Below are positions 7,084 through 14,196 of a stretch of 22,605 bases of DNA, in pieces. The notes beneath the pieces were generated by a model. That model did no database searches. It was not told the DNA's origin and worked only from the letters and a program-made list of their open reading frames with translations. The position numbers and the translations under genes were made by a program. The stretch's first letter is position 1; each line of letters starts with the position of its first letter. This DNA is from Thermoprotei archaeon (GTDB lineage: Archaea; Thermoproteota; Thermoprotei; Thermofilales; Thermofilaceae), in assembly GCA_003649495.1 (NCBI GenBank), contig QMRZ01000010.1:1-22605 (forward strand), read 5' to 3'.

Positions 7084-8235
7084 TTAAGTGTAGTACAGGC
7101 CGTAGGGCACTAGGGGGATGGGGAACACGCTCCTAAAAGCCTCCGGGGCCTTAGGCACCCCCGCCATGAACCTCCTGAACGGCTCGGGCACTCGTTCAGG
7201 TACTCCGAAGACTAGCCACGCCAGCTCCTTAGGCCCCCTAAGCGTTATCTCGTAATGCCCCACAGCCACCCTGTACACGTCATCCTCGACGCTCACGCTC
7301 ACCTCCTCGTCGGTTCTCTCCCTGAAGTAGGGCTGGAGCCTCTCGAATGCGTCCTCCACGTTCAATAGCCTCACAGTGTCAGCCAGCGGTGTGGTGTAGT
7401 GCGGGAGCTTCAGGCCGTGCCTCCTCAGGGCTGAGATCATGCCCACGTCCCACGCCGGGACCTTCAGCCTCAGCGCCTCGAGGCCTTGAGACTCGGCGAC
7501 TGCCTTTAAGCCTCTAACTACAGCCTCCCTGCATCCAGCGTACTCCACCACTCTACCCACAGCCCCGCCATCGGGGACGTGAACTATCAAGTAGCCTACC
7601 GGCTCGCCAGCCTCAAGCACGAGGACGCGGATCCTCCTCGTGGGCCTCTCGACATACCACGCGCGGCTCTCGAAGAGCTTCTCTAGATGCCTCAAGGGCC
7701 TCATGTACCTGACGCACTCCCTCTGATAGATTGTAGCGTACTCTGGCGCGCCTCCCCCCTCAACAGCCTCCACCCCCTCAGCGCTTAACGCCTCCAGGCT
7801 CTCGCGTGTCAGTTCGAGATCGTAGCCAGCGCCGGCTATCGCGCAGCCAGCGCGGTCGTAGAGCCCCCTTATGCCCGATATCATTACTATGTCCACCCCA
7901 TCGCGCCTCATCTTCTCAAACGCGTCTCTCAATAACGCCGTGGCTAGACCCCTCCTCCTGTGCTCCGGGTGTGTGCACACCGACCCTATCATGCCCACCT
8001 TCAGCCTGCAGCCGTATATCAGGGCTTCACACTCGAATATCCCGACGTGCGATACCACCTCCTCCCCGCGCTTGATTATGCGCAGGTTCTCGGCATTCTC
8101 CTCGTTAAAGAGTAGGGGGAATTCCTCACCCATGGTTGGGGGCAGGCCCCTGCTAGTCCTGAACACCAGGTTGACGAGCTTGAGGACGTCGCCTAACTCG
8201 TCAGCCCTGGCTGCCCGGGGCCCCTCGTACTCCAT
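7084..8235 (-). CDS. GNAT-family N-acetyltransferase, Eis-like two-domain form
   Basis: The N-terminal GNAT domain has its acetyl-CoA pyrophosphate loop in THPEHRRRGLATALL (about 88-102), with the preceding strand GMIGSVCT. After it come a second GNAT-like half and a C-terminal beta-rich segment (VSVEDDVYRVAVGHYEITL), as in the Eis/acetyltransf-4 plus SCP2-like arrangement. Total length from the chosen start is 383 residues, close to Eis-type enzymes at about 400. The ATG at 8235 is preferred because GGTGAG ends 3 nt before it and a TATA-like element lies about 38 nt upstream. An in-frame TTG at 8262 would add nine residues but sits too close to that element. The substrate amine is unknown. 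It faces the amidohydrolase tail to tail and lies downstream of the mutarotase-like gene on the same strand. Confidence 0.82.
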   Translation of the reverse strand: MEYEGPRAARADELGDVLKLVNLVFRTSRGLPPTMGEEFPLLFNEENAENLRIIKRGEEVVSHVGIFECEALIYGCRLKVGMIGSVCTHPEHRRRGLATALLRDAFEKMRRDGVDIVMISGIRGLYDRAGCAIAGAGYDLELTRESLEALSAEGVEAVEGGGAPEYATIYQRECVRYMRPLRHLEKLFESRAWYVERPTRRIRVLVLEAGEPVGYLIVHVPDGGAVGRVVEYAGCREAVVRGLKAVAESQGLEALRLKVPAWDVGMISALRRHGLKLPHYTTPLADTVRLLNVEDAFERLQPYFRERTDEEVSVSVEDDVYRVAVGHYEITLRGPKELAWLVFGVPERVPEPFRRFMAGVPKAPEAFRSVFPIPLVPYGLYYT

Positions 8236-8268
8236 TGCCTCACCTGGAGACTGGGGGACCAACAGTTA

Positions 8269-8277
8269 GATAAATGA
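8269..8277 (-). promoter_or_regulatory. TATA-like box for the GNAT gene
   Basis: Minus-strand TCATTTATC, about 38 nt before the ATG at 8235, places the transcript start near 8247. It lies in the 67-bp gap after the mutarotase-like gene, suggesting separate transcription. Confidence 0.4.
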
Positions 8278-8302
8278 GTGCCCCCAGGCTGGTAGCCCAG
8301 CG

Positions 8303-9310
8303 CTAGAACACGTGTGGCTCCTTGATCCCAGTCTCCAGCTTAACGGCTTCCATCACCTCATCCCTGGAGCCCGCTATGAACGCTACCTCGTACTCCACCG
8401 TGCTCACCTTCCGGCCCCCCACCTCGACTGCGGGCCTGAACTGCAGCTCTATCTCCCCGAACTTCCCCAGCCCGGCCTCGGGCCCCGAGTTGTAGGACTG
8501 GACAGCCCCCTTAGGCCCCTCTGGATCAGCCTTAGCCACGTCGAGGCACTCCTCCTGGCTCCGAGGAGCATCGTGTGTGCGCATGCATACCATGCCCCAC
8601 GTGCCCTGCTCCAGCTCAGCCACGTACGCCACGACAGCCTCGCCCTCGGCGGGGAGGTCCTCAGGCCTCACGCCCAGCTTATAGACCCGCTCCCCGTCTA
8701 TCCTCAGCGCCACGTGATCGCTTGCTAGGACGAGCCTCTCAGGAGGTATGGGATCGAAGTAGTGTATGGGCTTGGCCCCCCGCCTGACGGGCACTAGAAC
8801 AGTCCCGTGTCTGCCTGGCTTCACCTGTGCTAAGGCCCACAGGTTAACCTCACCGGGGTAGTCGGCCACCATGCTATCGCGGATGAGGAGCCTGTTCTCC
8901 TCGACTAGCATCACGTCTCTCCTCACAGCAGCTGCGAACCTCCAGCCCCTCATGCGATCTAAAGCGCTTAACTTACCCTCAAGCGCGACCTCCCGCCTCC
9001 CAACTCTAATTATCTTGTAGGCCGCGGGGTCCAGCGTGGAGGGGCAACGCCACCCCTCAAACCTCTCAGGCTCCTCGTAGTAGAAGTTCCTCTCCGGGGA
9101 GATCCACAGCCTAAGCCCGCCGACATTCCAGCCTCCAGTGGCCAGCACCTCATCCAGGCGGGGGTTGACCCACAGGACGTTCGCATCATTCACGAATATC
9201 CCCAGGATCCTGCCGCCCCTCTCGAACACCACAACCCTCGCCTCACCCCGCTCGAGGACGGCCACTCTGGAGTAGCGGGAGAGCGTCGAGGCGAGCTCGT
9301 AGGCCCTCAT
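8303..9310 (-). CDS. Mutarotase-fold-like protein (DUF6786-like), probable carbohydrate-binding or modifying enzyme
   Basis: The protein has 335 residues and an ATG start at 9310. It is a predominantly beta protein. The stretch GGLRLWISPERNFYYEEP near residues 64-81, followed by W-x-CPSTLDPAAY, resembles the aldose-1-epimerase-like family of uncharacterised DUF6786 proteins, in which 'GG(D/L)R-WI-PE' is a hallmark. Later beta strands contain conserved-looking acidic and aromatic residues (IHYFDPIPPERL; QSYNSGPEAGLGKFGEIELQ). The galactose-mutarotase fold interconverts or binds sugar anomers. Neighbouring dehydrogenase and amidohydrolase genes support a sugar-related role. There is no signal peptide. 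The family call rests on memory of the motif; fold assignment would need a profile search. Confidence 0.62.
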   Translation of the reverse strand: MRAYELASTLSRYSRVAVLERGEARVVVFERGGRILGIFVNDANVLWVNPRLDEVLATGGWNVGGLRLWISPERNFYYEEPERFEGWRCPSTLDPAAYKIIRVGRREVALEGKLSALDRMRGWRFAAAVRRDVMLVEENRLLIRDSMVADYPGEVNLWALAQVKPGRHGTVLVPVRRGAKPIHYFDPIPPERLVLASDHVALRIDGERVYKLGVRPEDLPAEGEAVVAYVAELEQGTWGMVCMRTHDAPRSQEECLDVAKADPEGPKGAVQSYNSGPEAGLGKFGEIELQFRPAVEVGGRKVSTVEYEVAFIAGSRDEVMEAVKLETGIKEPHVF

Positions 9311-9333
9311 CAGGTAGTTGTGCAGTAGCGCTT

Positions 9334-9341
9334 AGAAATAG
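9334..9341 (-). promoter_or_regulatory. TATA-like box; leaderless start of the mutarotase-like gene
   Basis: Minus-strand GCTATTTC is centred 27-28 nt before the ATG at 9310, with no SD between. This is the spacing expected for a leaderless archaeal mRNA. Confidence 0.45.
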
Positions 9342-9437
9342 CTTAGCCTCCCGAGGGCGGCTCAGGCGGGCAAGGCCTCCTCACAGCTCGGGGGACTCAG
9401 GCGGTCTTCACAGCCTTTACTGGCATTGAGGAGAGCC

Positions 9438-9480
9438 TTAAAATTCGTTACCCGCTCAGCTAAGGCTTTATCAAGGAGGA
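9438..9480 (+). promoter_or_regulatory. Promoter and SD of the tldD-tldE pair
   Basis: TTAAAATT at 9438-9445 could place a transcript start near 9468. AAGGAGGA at 9473-9480 is a strong SD 10 nt before the TTG at 9491. A second TATA-like CTTTATC at 9466-9472 would instead suit a leaderless start near 9491-9497. Confidence 0.4.
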
Positions 9481-9490
9481 CCGGCTCTAC

Positions 9491-10933
9491 TTGATCGTGC
9501 ACGAGGACGTGCTGCAGCGGGCTGTTGACTTAGCGCTGGAGCTGGGGGCCAGCTACGCTGAGGCCCGCTACCACCGCCTAGCGAGCAGCTCGATAACCAC
9601 GCGGTACGGGGACGTGATAAGCTACGGGGAGAGGCTCTCCGAGGGGATAGGCGTGCGAGTGCTCGTGGACGGGGCGCTGGGCTTCTCCGCCACTAATTCC
9701 CTGGACTGGGAGCACGCCAGGGAGGCTGTTGAGGAGGCTGTCAAGCTGGCCAGGGCACACGCCAGGCTCATGAAGAGCCGCATCGAGTTTGCCGAGGCCA
9801 GGGTTGGGCGAGCTAAGTACGAGGCTGTAAGCCTCAAGCCGTTCGACTCTATGAGCTTGGAGGATAAGGCCAGCCTCCTCATCGACGTGTGGAAGTCCGT
9901 GGGAGAGGCGGTTAGGGAGTGTAAGGTCATGACGCTCATGTGCAGCTTCAACGAGAGCGTGGAGGAGAAGACGGTAATCAACTCGGATGGAGCCTACGTA
10001 GTGAGTAAGGTGCCCAGGCTCAGCGTGAGCTACAACTTCGTCCTCCTACATCCCCAGAGGGGGACTATACAGAGGCGCTTCTCCTACGGGGCGAGCGGGG
10101 GTCTCGAGCTACTGGATGAGTGGCGCGTGGCTGAGGAGGCATCTGAGGAGGCCGCGAAGCTGGAGAGGGTGCTGGTGGAGGGCGTGGAGCCCCCCAGGGA
10201 GCCGGTTGACGTCGTAGTTGGGAGTGAGGTGGTGGGCCTCATCGTGCATGAGAGCTGTGGACACCCAAGTGAGGCTGACCGGATACTGGGGAGGGAGGCT
10301 GCACAGGCTGGGATGAGCTTCATAAAGCCCGGGATGCTGGGGGCTAGGATAGGAAGCGAGCACGCCACCGTGATAGATGACCCGACAGTGCCCAGGAGCT
10401 ACGGCTTCTACCTCTACGATGATGAGGGGGTGCCAGCCAGGCCCCGCTACCTGTACAGGGAGGGGGTGATTAACGAGCACCTCCACAATAGGTGGACTGC
10501 CAGCGTATTCAAGGTTGAGAGCAATGCGGCCGCCAGAGCCATGGACTACAATAGCGAGCCGATAATCAGGATGGCGAACACCTACCTGAAGCCGGGCGAC
10601 TACAGCTTTGAGGAGCTGATAGAGGACGTGGAGCTGGGCGTCTACATCAGGAGCTACATGGAGTGGAACATTGATGACGTGAGGTGGGGGCAGCGCTACG
10701 TCGGCCTTGAAGCCTACATGATAGAGGGGGGCGAGCTAGGCAAGCCCGTGAGGAACCCCGTCCTGGAGATAACCACTAAGGGCTTCTACAGCAGGATTGA
10801 CGCCGTGGGCAAGGAGCTCCGCTTCTACCCCGGCACCTGCGGCAAGGGCGAGCCAGCCCAGGGCGTGCCCGTGTGGTTTGGAGGCCCGGATGTCAGGCTC
10901 AGGCGAGTGACGCTCGGGGTGGTGGCCAGATGA
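9491..10933 (+). CDS. tldD: TldD, zinc metallopeptidase subunit of the TldD/TldE (PmbA) complex
   Basis: The protein has 480 residues, matching the family. The catalytic HExxxH motif is present as VHESCGH (H253, E254, H258). The late Cys in GTCGKGEPAQG (about residue 457) corresponds to the third zinc ligand known from E. coli TldD. The TldD/TldE heterodimer degrades unfolded or unstructured peptides; in bacteria it matures microcin B17 and degrades the antitoxin CcdA. The partner tldE follows directly with overlapping stop and start codons. The TTG start is taken because AAGGAGGA lies 10 nt upstream; a GTG two codons in is the alternative. I see nothing missing, so an active peptidase is expected. 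The archaeal physiological substrate is not known. Confidence 0.93.
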   Translation: MIVHEDVLQRAVDLALELGASYAEARYHRLASSSITTRYGDVISYGERLSEGIGVRVLVDGALGFSATNSLDWEHAREAVEEAVKLARAHARLMKSRIEFAEARVGRAKYEAVSLKPFDSMSLEDKASLLIDVWKSVGEAVRECKVMTLMCSFNESVEEKTVINSDGAYVVSKVPRLSVSYNFVLLHPQRGTIQRRFSYGASGGLELLDEWRVAEEASEEAAKLERVLVEGVEPPREPVDVVVGSEVVGLIVHESCGHPSEADRILGREAAQAGMSFIKPGMLGARIGSEHATVIDDPTVPRSYGFYLYDDEGVPARPRYLYREGVINEHLHNRWTASVFKVESNAAARAMDYNSEPIIRMANTYLKPGDYSFEELIEDVELGVYIRSYMEWNIDDVRWGQRYVGLEAYMIEGGELGKPVRNPVLEITTKGFYSRIDAVGKELRFYPGTCGKGEPAQGVPVWFGGPDVRLRRVTLGVVAR

Positions 10934-12273
10934 GGGAGTTAGGCGTCTCCGAGGTGGCGGCTAAGCTGGTCCGCGATGCCATTAACAGGGGCTTCGATGA
11001 GGCTGCTGCCAGGGTCGTGGGGTTGCGCGCCGTCATGGTGAAGCTCGCTAACAGTGAAGTAAGCGTCGTGCAGAGGTGGAATAATCTCTCGGCGTCGCTC
11101 TACTTAGCGAAGGGGGGCAGGATCCTCACGACTACGCTCTCAGCATCAAGCATCGATAGGATTGGGGAGCTGGTTGAGAGGTGCCTCTCTGCAGCCTCAC
11201 AGCTCAAGCCCAGCCCCCTCTACGCCCCCCTGCCGGAGCCTGCACCCGTCGAGCCTTTGAGCGGGCTTGTCGACAAGGCAGTGATCGATGGCATGGCTGA
11301 TCCCGCGCCTCTAGCGGAGGAGCTGATAGGCGAGGCTCTGGATGAGGGGGCTGAGAAGGTCGCGGGCACCCTGGCGCTAAGTTACTATGAGAAGGGGCTA
11401 GCCACATCGAGGGGAGTTGAGCTACGTGAATCCTCCACGGGTGTAGAGGGCTACCTGAGGGCTTTTGTGGGCGAGTCCTCGGGCCAGTGGGCTGTGGGCA
11501 GCAGGAGGCTGGAGAGGGGCGCCCTGAGACTGGTGGCCAGGACGGCGGCGAGCCTGGCTTTAAAGGCCAGGGGGGAGCCGAGGGACCTGAAGCCTGGGAC
11601 CTACGACCTAGTGCTCTCGCCCATGGTGGTAGGCAACCTCGTGGACTTAGTCGGGATGATGAGCAGCGCGCTAGCCGTGATGATGGGATTCTCAATATTC
11701 GCTAGAGCTAAGCCGGGCTCTAAGGTAGCCTCTGAGCGCTTCACACTGCTGGATGAGCCGCGCAACCCGGAGCTGCTGGGGTCCACAGCCTTCGACGATG
11801 AGGGCATGCCCACCCGCAATAAGCCGATAATAGAGGCGGGGGTCCTGAAGACCCTGCTCCACAACACGAAGACTGCCGCTAAGATGGGCGCCGCGTCCAC
11901 GGGCAACGCGGGCTGGATAAGGCCCCACCCCTGGACCCTGCACATCCCCGCCGGCGACGCGTCGTTAGACGAGATGATAAGCGAAGTCAGGAGAGGCCTG
12001 CTAGTGACCAATAACTGGTACACGAGGCTTCAGAACTACGTCGAGGGGATATTCTCGACCATCACTAGGGACGCCGTGATATACATCGAGGACGGCGAGT
12101 TGAAGCACCCAGTAGCTAGGGTCAGGATCGCCGATAGGCTCCCCACGCTGCTGTCAAACATAGAGCTAGTGGGTAAGGAGCTGCACGACATAAGCTGGTG
12201 GGAAGTCAAGCCACCCGTGCGAGCCCCCTACATCCTGGTGAGGAGCGTCCACGTATCGAGGCCCTTCGACTAG
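10930..12273 (+). CDS. tldE: TldE/PmbA, non-catalytic partner of TldD
   Basis: From the ATG at 10930 the product has 447 residues. Its start overlaps the tldD stop (ATGA), the typical translationally coupled arrangement. The frame stays open upstream to 10873, but that extension lies inside tldD and has no SD. The protein shares the PmbA/TldD architecture: an N-terminal domain with VVMK-like strands, a central GTYDLVLSPMVVGNLVDLVG, the RFTLLDEPRNPELLGSTAFDDEG segment split by loops, and a C-terminal NYVEGIFS. It lacks HExxxH, as expected for TldE, so zinc chemistry resides in TldD. The two should form one cytoplasmic heterodimeric peptidase with a closed internal chamber. Confidence 0.92.
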   Translation: MRELGVSEVAAKLVRDAINRGFDEAAARVVGLRAVMVKLANSEVSVVQRWNNLSASLYLAKGGRILTTTLSASSIDRIGELVERCLSAASQLKPSPLYAPLPEPAPVEPLSGLVDKAVIDGMADPAPLAEELIGEALDEGAEKVAGTLALSYYEKGLATSRGVELRESSTGVEGYLRAFVGESSGQWAVGSRRLERGALRLVARTAASLALKARGEPRDLKPGTYDLVLSPMVVGNLVDLVGMMSSALAVMMGFSIFARAKPGSKVASERFTLLDEPRNPELLGSTAFDDEGMPTRNKPIIEAGVLKTLLHNTKTAAKMGAASTGNAGWIRPHPWTLHIPAGDASLDEMISEVRRGLLVTNNWYTRLQNYVEGIFSTITRDAVIYIEDGELKHPVARVRIADRLPTLLSNIELVGKELHDISWWEVKPPVRAPYILVRSVHVSRPFD

Positions 12274-12283
12274 TCTTTTCTCC
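12274..12283 (+). terminator. T-rich stretch after tldE
   Basis: TCTTTTCTCC directly follows the tldE stop. Archaeal termination needs T-rich runs, so this is a weak candidate. No hairpin is needed or seen. Confidence 0.25.
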
Positions 12284-12344
12284 TAACACCTCTCCCGAGC
12301 TAGTGCCCACGTGGGATGCTCAAGGCGCTCCCCCGCGACAATCA

Positions 12345-12350
12345 TTAAAG
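12345..12350 (+). promoter_or_regulatory. TATA-like box of the tRNA-Thr gene
   Basis: TTAAAG lies 25 nt before the mature 5' end at 12375. It is the expected spacing for a transcript starting a few bases upstream of the tRNA. Confidence 0.5.
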
Positions 12351-12374
12351 CGTCCTCTAGACGAGAATATAGGA

Positions 12375-12468
12375 GCCCCGGTAGCTTAGGGGTAGAGCTC
12401 CGCCGTGGTAAAGGGCCGTCAGCCCTATAGATAGGCGGGGGACCCGGGTTCGAGTCCCGGCCGGGGCT
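12375..12468 (+). tRNA. tRNA-Thr(GGU) with 22-nt intron
   Basis: A complete cloverleaf can be drawn. The acceptor stem is GCCCCGG (12375-12381) with CCGGGGC (12461-12467). The D arm is GCTT/GAGC (12384-12398). The anticodon stem is CCGCC (12400-12404) with GGCGG (12434-12438). The T arm is CCGGG-TTCGAGT-CCCGG (12444-12460). U33 is at 12406 and the anticodon GGT at 12407-12409, giving Thr. The discriminator is T at 12468, as I recall for archaeal tRNA-Thr, and CCA is not encoded. The loop is too long by 22 nt, best explained by an intron after position 37 (12411-12432). G at position 32 is unusual. No other anticodon reading gives U33 and a standard loop. Confidence 0.9.
12411..12432 (+). other. 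Intron of tRNA-Thr, position 37/38
   Basis: The boundaries are inferred by restoring a 7-nt anticodon loop and may shift by one base. The intron contains the hairpin AGGGC-CGTCA-GCCCT. The flanking four-base helix of a canonical bulge-helix-bulge is poor (only about two pairs), so the splicing motif appears relaxed. Confidence 0.7.
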
Positions 12469-12490
12469 TCACATCTCTACTCTAAATGTT

Positions 12491-12547
12491 GAGGGAGTGG
12501 GCGTTGCCCAGAGTTGCGCCCTCCGAGGCCTGGGCTCGAACCTCCCT
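12491..12547 (+). other. Short stretch with nested stems and a possible pseudoknot
   Basis: It begins about 22 nt after the tRNA. AGGGAG (12492-12497) pairs with CTCCCT (12542-12547). Inside, GGGCG (12499-12503) pairs with CGCCC (12517-12521). The loop's GCCCAG (12506-12511) is exactly complementary to CTGGGC (12530-12535), an H-type pseudoknot. GC-rich DNA gives chance pairings, so a functional RNA is only a possibility. The remaining gap up to 12650 shows nothing else. Confidence 0.25.
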
Positions 12548-12650
12548 AGCTCGATGCTTAGCCTGCTCACAGCTATTGGGGCTCACTTTAGCCATATATG
12601 AGGCCTAGATAGCCCTAGGTGCAGGCCCTGAAGCCTCCAGCGAGGATGGC

Positions 12651-14024
12651 TCAGCTAGAGCCCCGCTCGGAGAACCGGGTCACGCGCCGGATGCGGTGGA
12701 GCGCTAGTACAGCTCCAGTCAGCATCATGAGCCCTGCTGTAACGGCTGCTGTCAGCGATGGCGCGTCAGGGACGGCGCTCGCGGCTTGCCCCTCCTCGTA
12801 GAGGCTTGAGCTTACTAGCCTAATGGTATAATTACATGTCAGGGAGTACCAGATGGGGTAGGTCCCATCCTCAAGCATGAAGTAGTTAGAGAGGGGCGCT
12901 GGGAGGACCCCCGGCTTCCAACCCTCAGTTCCCAGCTGCTTAACCTCCAGCAGCACGCCTGTCTTGGAATCGTACACCAGCTCCACCTCGTTAACCGGCG
13001 ATAGTGCCCATCCCAGCCCTCCACAAGCCACGTAGTACCAGTACGTGACGCTGGTACAGTTGACTTTCCTGCTCGGGATCCTGAGCAACAGCGGTCCACG
13101 AAGCCTGCGGTAGCTCCTCGCCGCCCCCTCCAGCAGGTGCACGTTCTCCCAGATGAGGGTTCTATTACTCGGTACTACGCGCAGCTTGAGACCCGCTGCC
13201 TCCCACCTGCTCTCTAAGCGCTTAGAGAACTCCACCACGCGTCTAAAGTCGTCGTCCCCGCCACACGATATGACAGTCCTCAGCCTACACTCCGGGACCA
13301 CCGCTGTCCTTACGATCCTCCAGTGGGGTATGACCACGCCTCCCACCGTGTAGTCGTGGCTCGCCCGGAGCTCAGGGCTGTAGCGCACCACCGTTGCCAT
13401 GCCCGCTAGCGCCATGCCATGAGCCACGAACTTCACCGGGTATAGCAGGACAGTCATCAGCCCGCTTACCTCGTTAAGCCAGAAGACCCAGTCCCCCAAG
13501 TCGCGGCCGCGTGAGTCGATCACAGCGCCCTCCTTAGAGATCCTCAGGGTCCTGGTGAGCTTAACCTCCCCCGCGCTGGCCGAGTACTCAGAGGGTGTTA
13601 GCTCACTCCAGTTACTAATGCCGAAGAGCTCCTCCGCATGCTTGATGCTCCAGGAGTAGCAGATGAGTGTGAGGTTCTCGAGTACTAGCGTGTAGTTGAC
13701 GATGTAGCTCCCAGACTCGACCTTGAGAACCTTAATCGTTATTAGACCCTTATCAAACCCCACATAGCAGCCAGCCTTAACAGTCTCAGCGCCCGCCCTC
13801 CTGAATTCCACGTAGAAGAGGTTAGCTGGCTGGACGCCGAGGGATTTCAGTAGCTCCACAGCTGTGGGGGAGTGGAGGCGTGCAGTGAGGCAGCGCTCAC
13901 CACTGCCTGGCGCGTTCGAAACTTCATAGATGAGGGTGAGCCCCTCGGGCTGTGGCACGCTCACCGCCTCCAGTGACGCTAGGGCTATCAGGATTATTAC
14001 GGCTAGGGGTGCAATCGAGCGCAT
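12651..14024 (-). CDS. Exported membrane-anchored protein of unknown function
   Basis: From the ATG at 14024 the product has 457 residues. Residues 1-20 are a signal peptide (MRSIAPLAVIILIALASLEA). The C-terminus has a single membrane helix (AAVTAGLMMLTGAVLALHRI) followed by basic residues, so most of the chain faces outside. Several N-glycosylation sequons occur (NYT, NLT, NWS, NRT, NCT). The body is beta-rich with a YDSKTGVLLEV strand common in archaeal surface proteins. A GGGGTG SD precedes the ATG by 5 nt. The frame also opens at GTG 14105, adding 27 basic residues; an A-rich tract about 26 nt before 14105 would suit a leaderless start there, so the start is uncertain. I recognise no specific family. 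A cell-surface or solute-binding role is only a guess. Confidence 0.7.
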   Translation of the reverse strand: MRSIAPLAVIILIALASLEAVSVPQPEGLTLIYEVSNAPGSGERCLTARLHSPTAVELLKSLGVQPANLFYVEFRRAGAETVKAGCYVGFDKGLITIKVLKVESGSYIVNYTLVLENLTLICYSWSIKHAEELFGISNWSELTPSEYSASAGEVKLTRTLRISKEGAVIDSRGRDLGDWVFWLNEVSGLMTVLLYPVKFVAHGMALAGMATVVRYSPELRASHDYTVGGVVIPHWRIVRTAVVPECRLRTVISCGGDDDFRRVVEFSKRLESRWEAAGLKLRVVPSNRTLIWENVHLLEGAARSYRRLRGPLLLRIPSRKVNCTSVTYWYYVACGGLGWALSPVNEVELVYDSKTGVLLEVKQLGTEGWKPGVLPAPLSNYFMLEDGTYPIWYSLTCNYTIRLVSSSLYEEGQAASAVPDAPSLTAAVTAGLMMLTGAVLALHRIRRVTRFSERGSS

Positions 14025-14126
14025 ATTCACACCCCGCAGCAGCCGCTCAAGTATGCCGTGGTGCTCGCCTCGGGGCTTAGGGATCCTCCTAAGCCCCACC
14101 ATCACGTTTCAGGTGACGTCATCCAT

Positions 14127-14137
14127 CTTATTTTTTT
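14127..14137 (-). promoter_or_regulatory. A-tract promoter element upstream of the exported protein gene
   Basis: Minus-strand AAAAAAATAAG is the longest A/T run in the window. Centred 27-30 nt before 14105, it would fit a transcript starting at GTG 14105, or an 80-nt leader for ATG 14024. Confidence 0.4.
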
Positions 14138-14165
14138 GGTAACCCCCCGATCTGAGAGAGTCAAG

Positions 14166-14173
14166 CTAATTTT
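14166..14173 (+). promoter_or_regulatory. TATA-like box; leaderless start of the isomerase-like gene
   Basis: CTAATTTT is centred about 27 nt before the GTG at 14197, which has no SD. Confidence 0.45.
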
Positions 14174-14196
14174 CAGGGCTTTACTGCGCTTAACAC

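Noticed and set aside
8236..8262. TTG start for the GNAT gene
   Set aside because: A better start (ATG 8235) has GGTGAG right upstream, and the TATA-like box would lie too close to 8262.
10873..10929. Upstream extension of the tldE frame
   Set aside because: It lies inside tldD, has no SD, and the ATGA overlap at 10930 is the usual coupled start.
12480..12550. GGGCTCGAACC resembling a tRNA T-arm
   Set aside because: The T stem cannot form five pairs and the flanking length is too short for a cloverleaf; kept only as a structured stretch.
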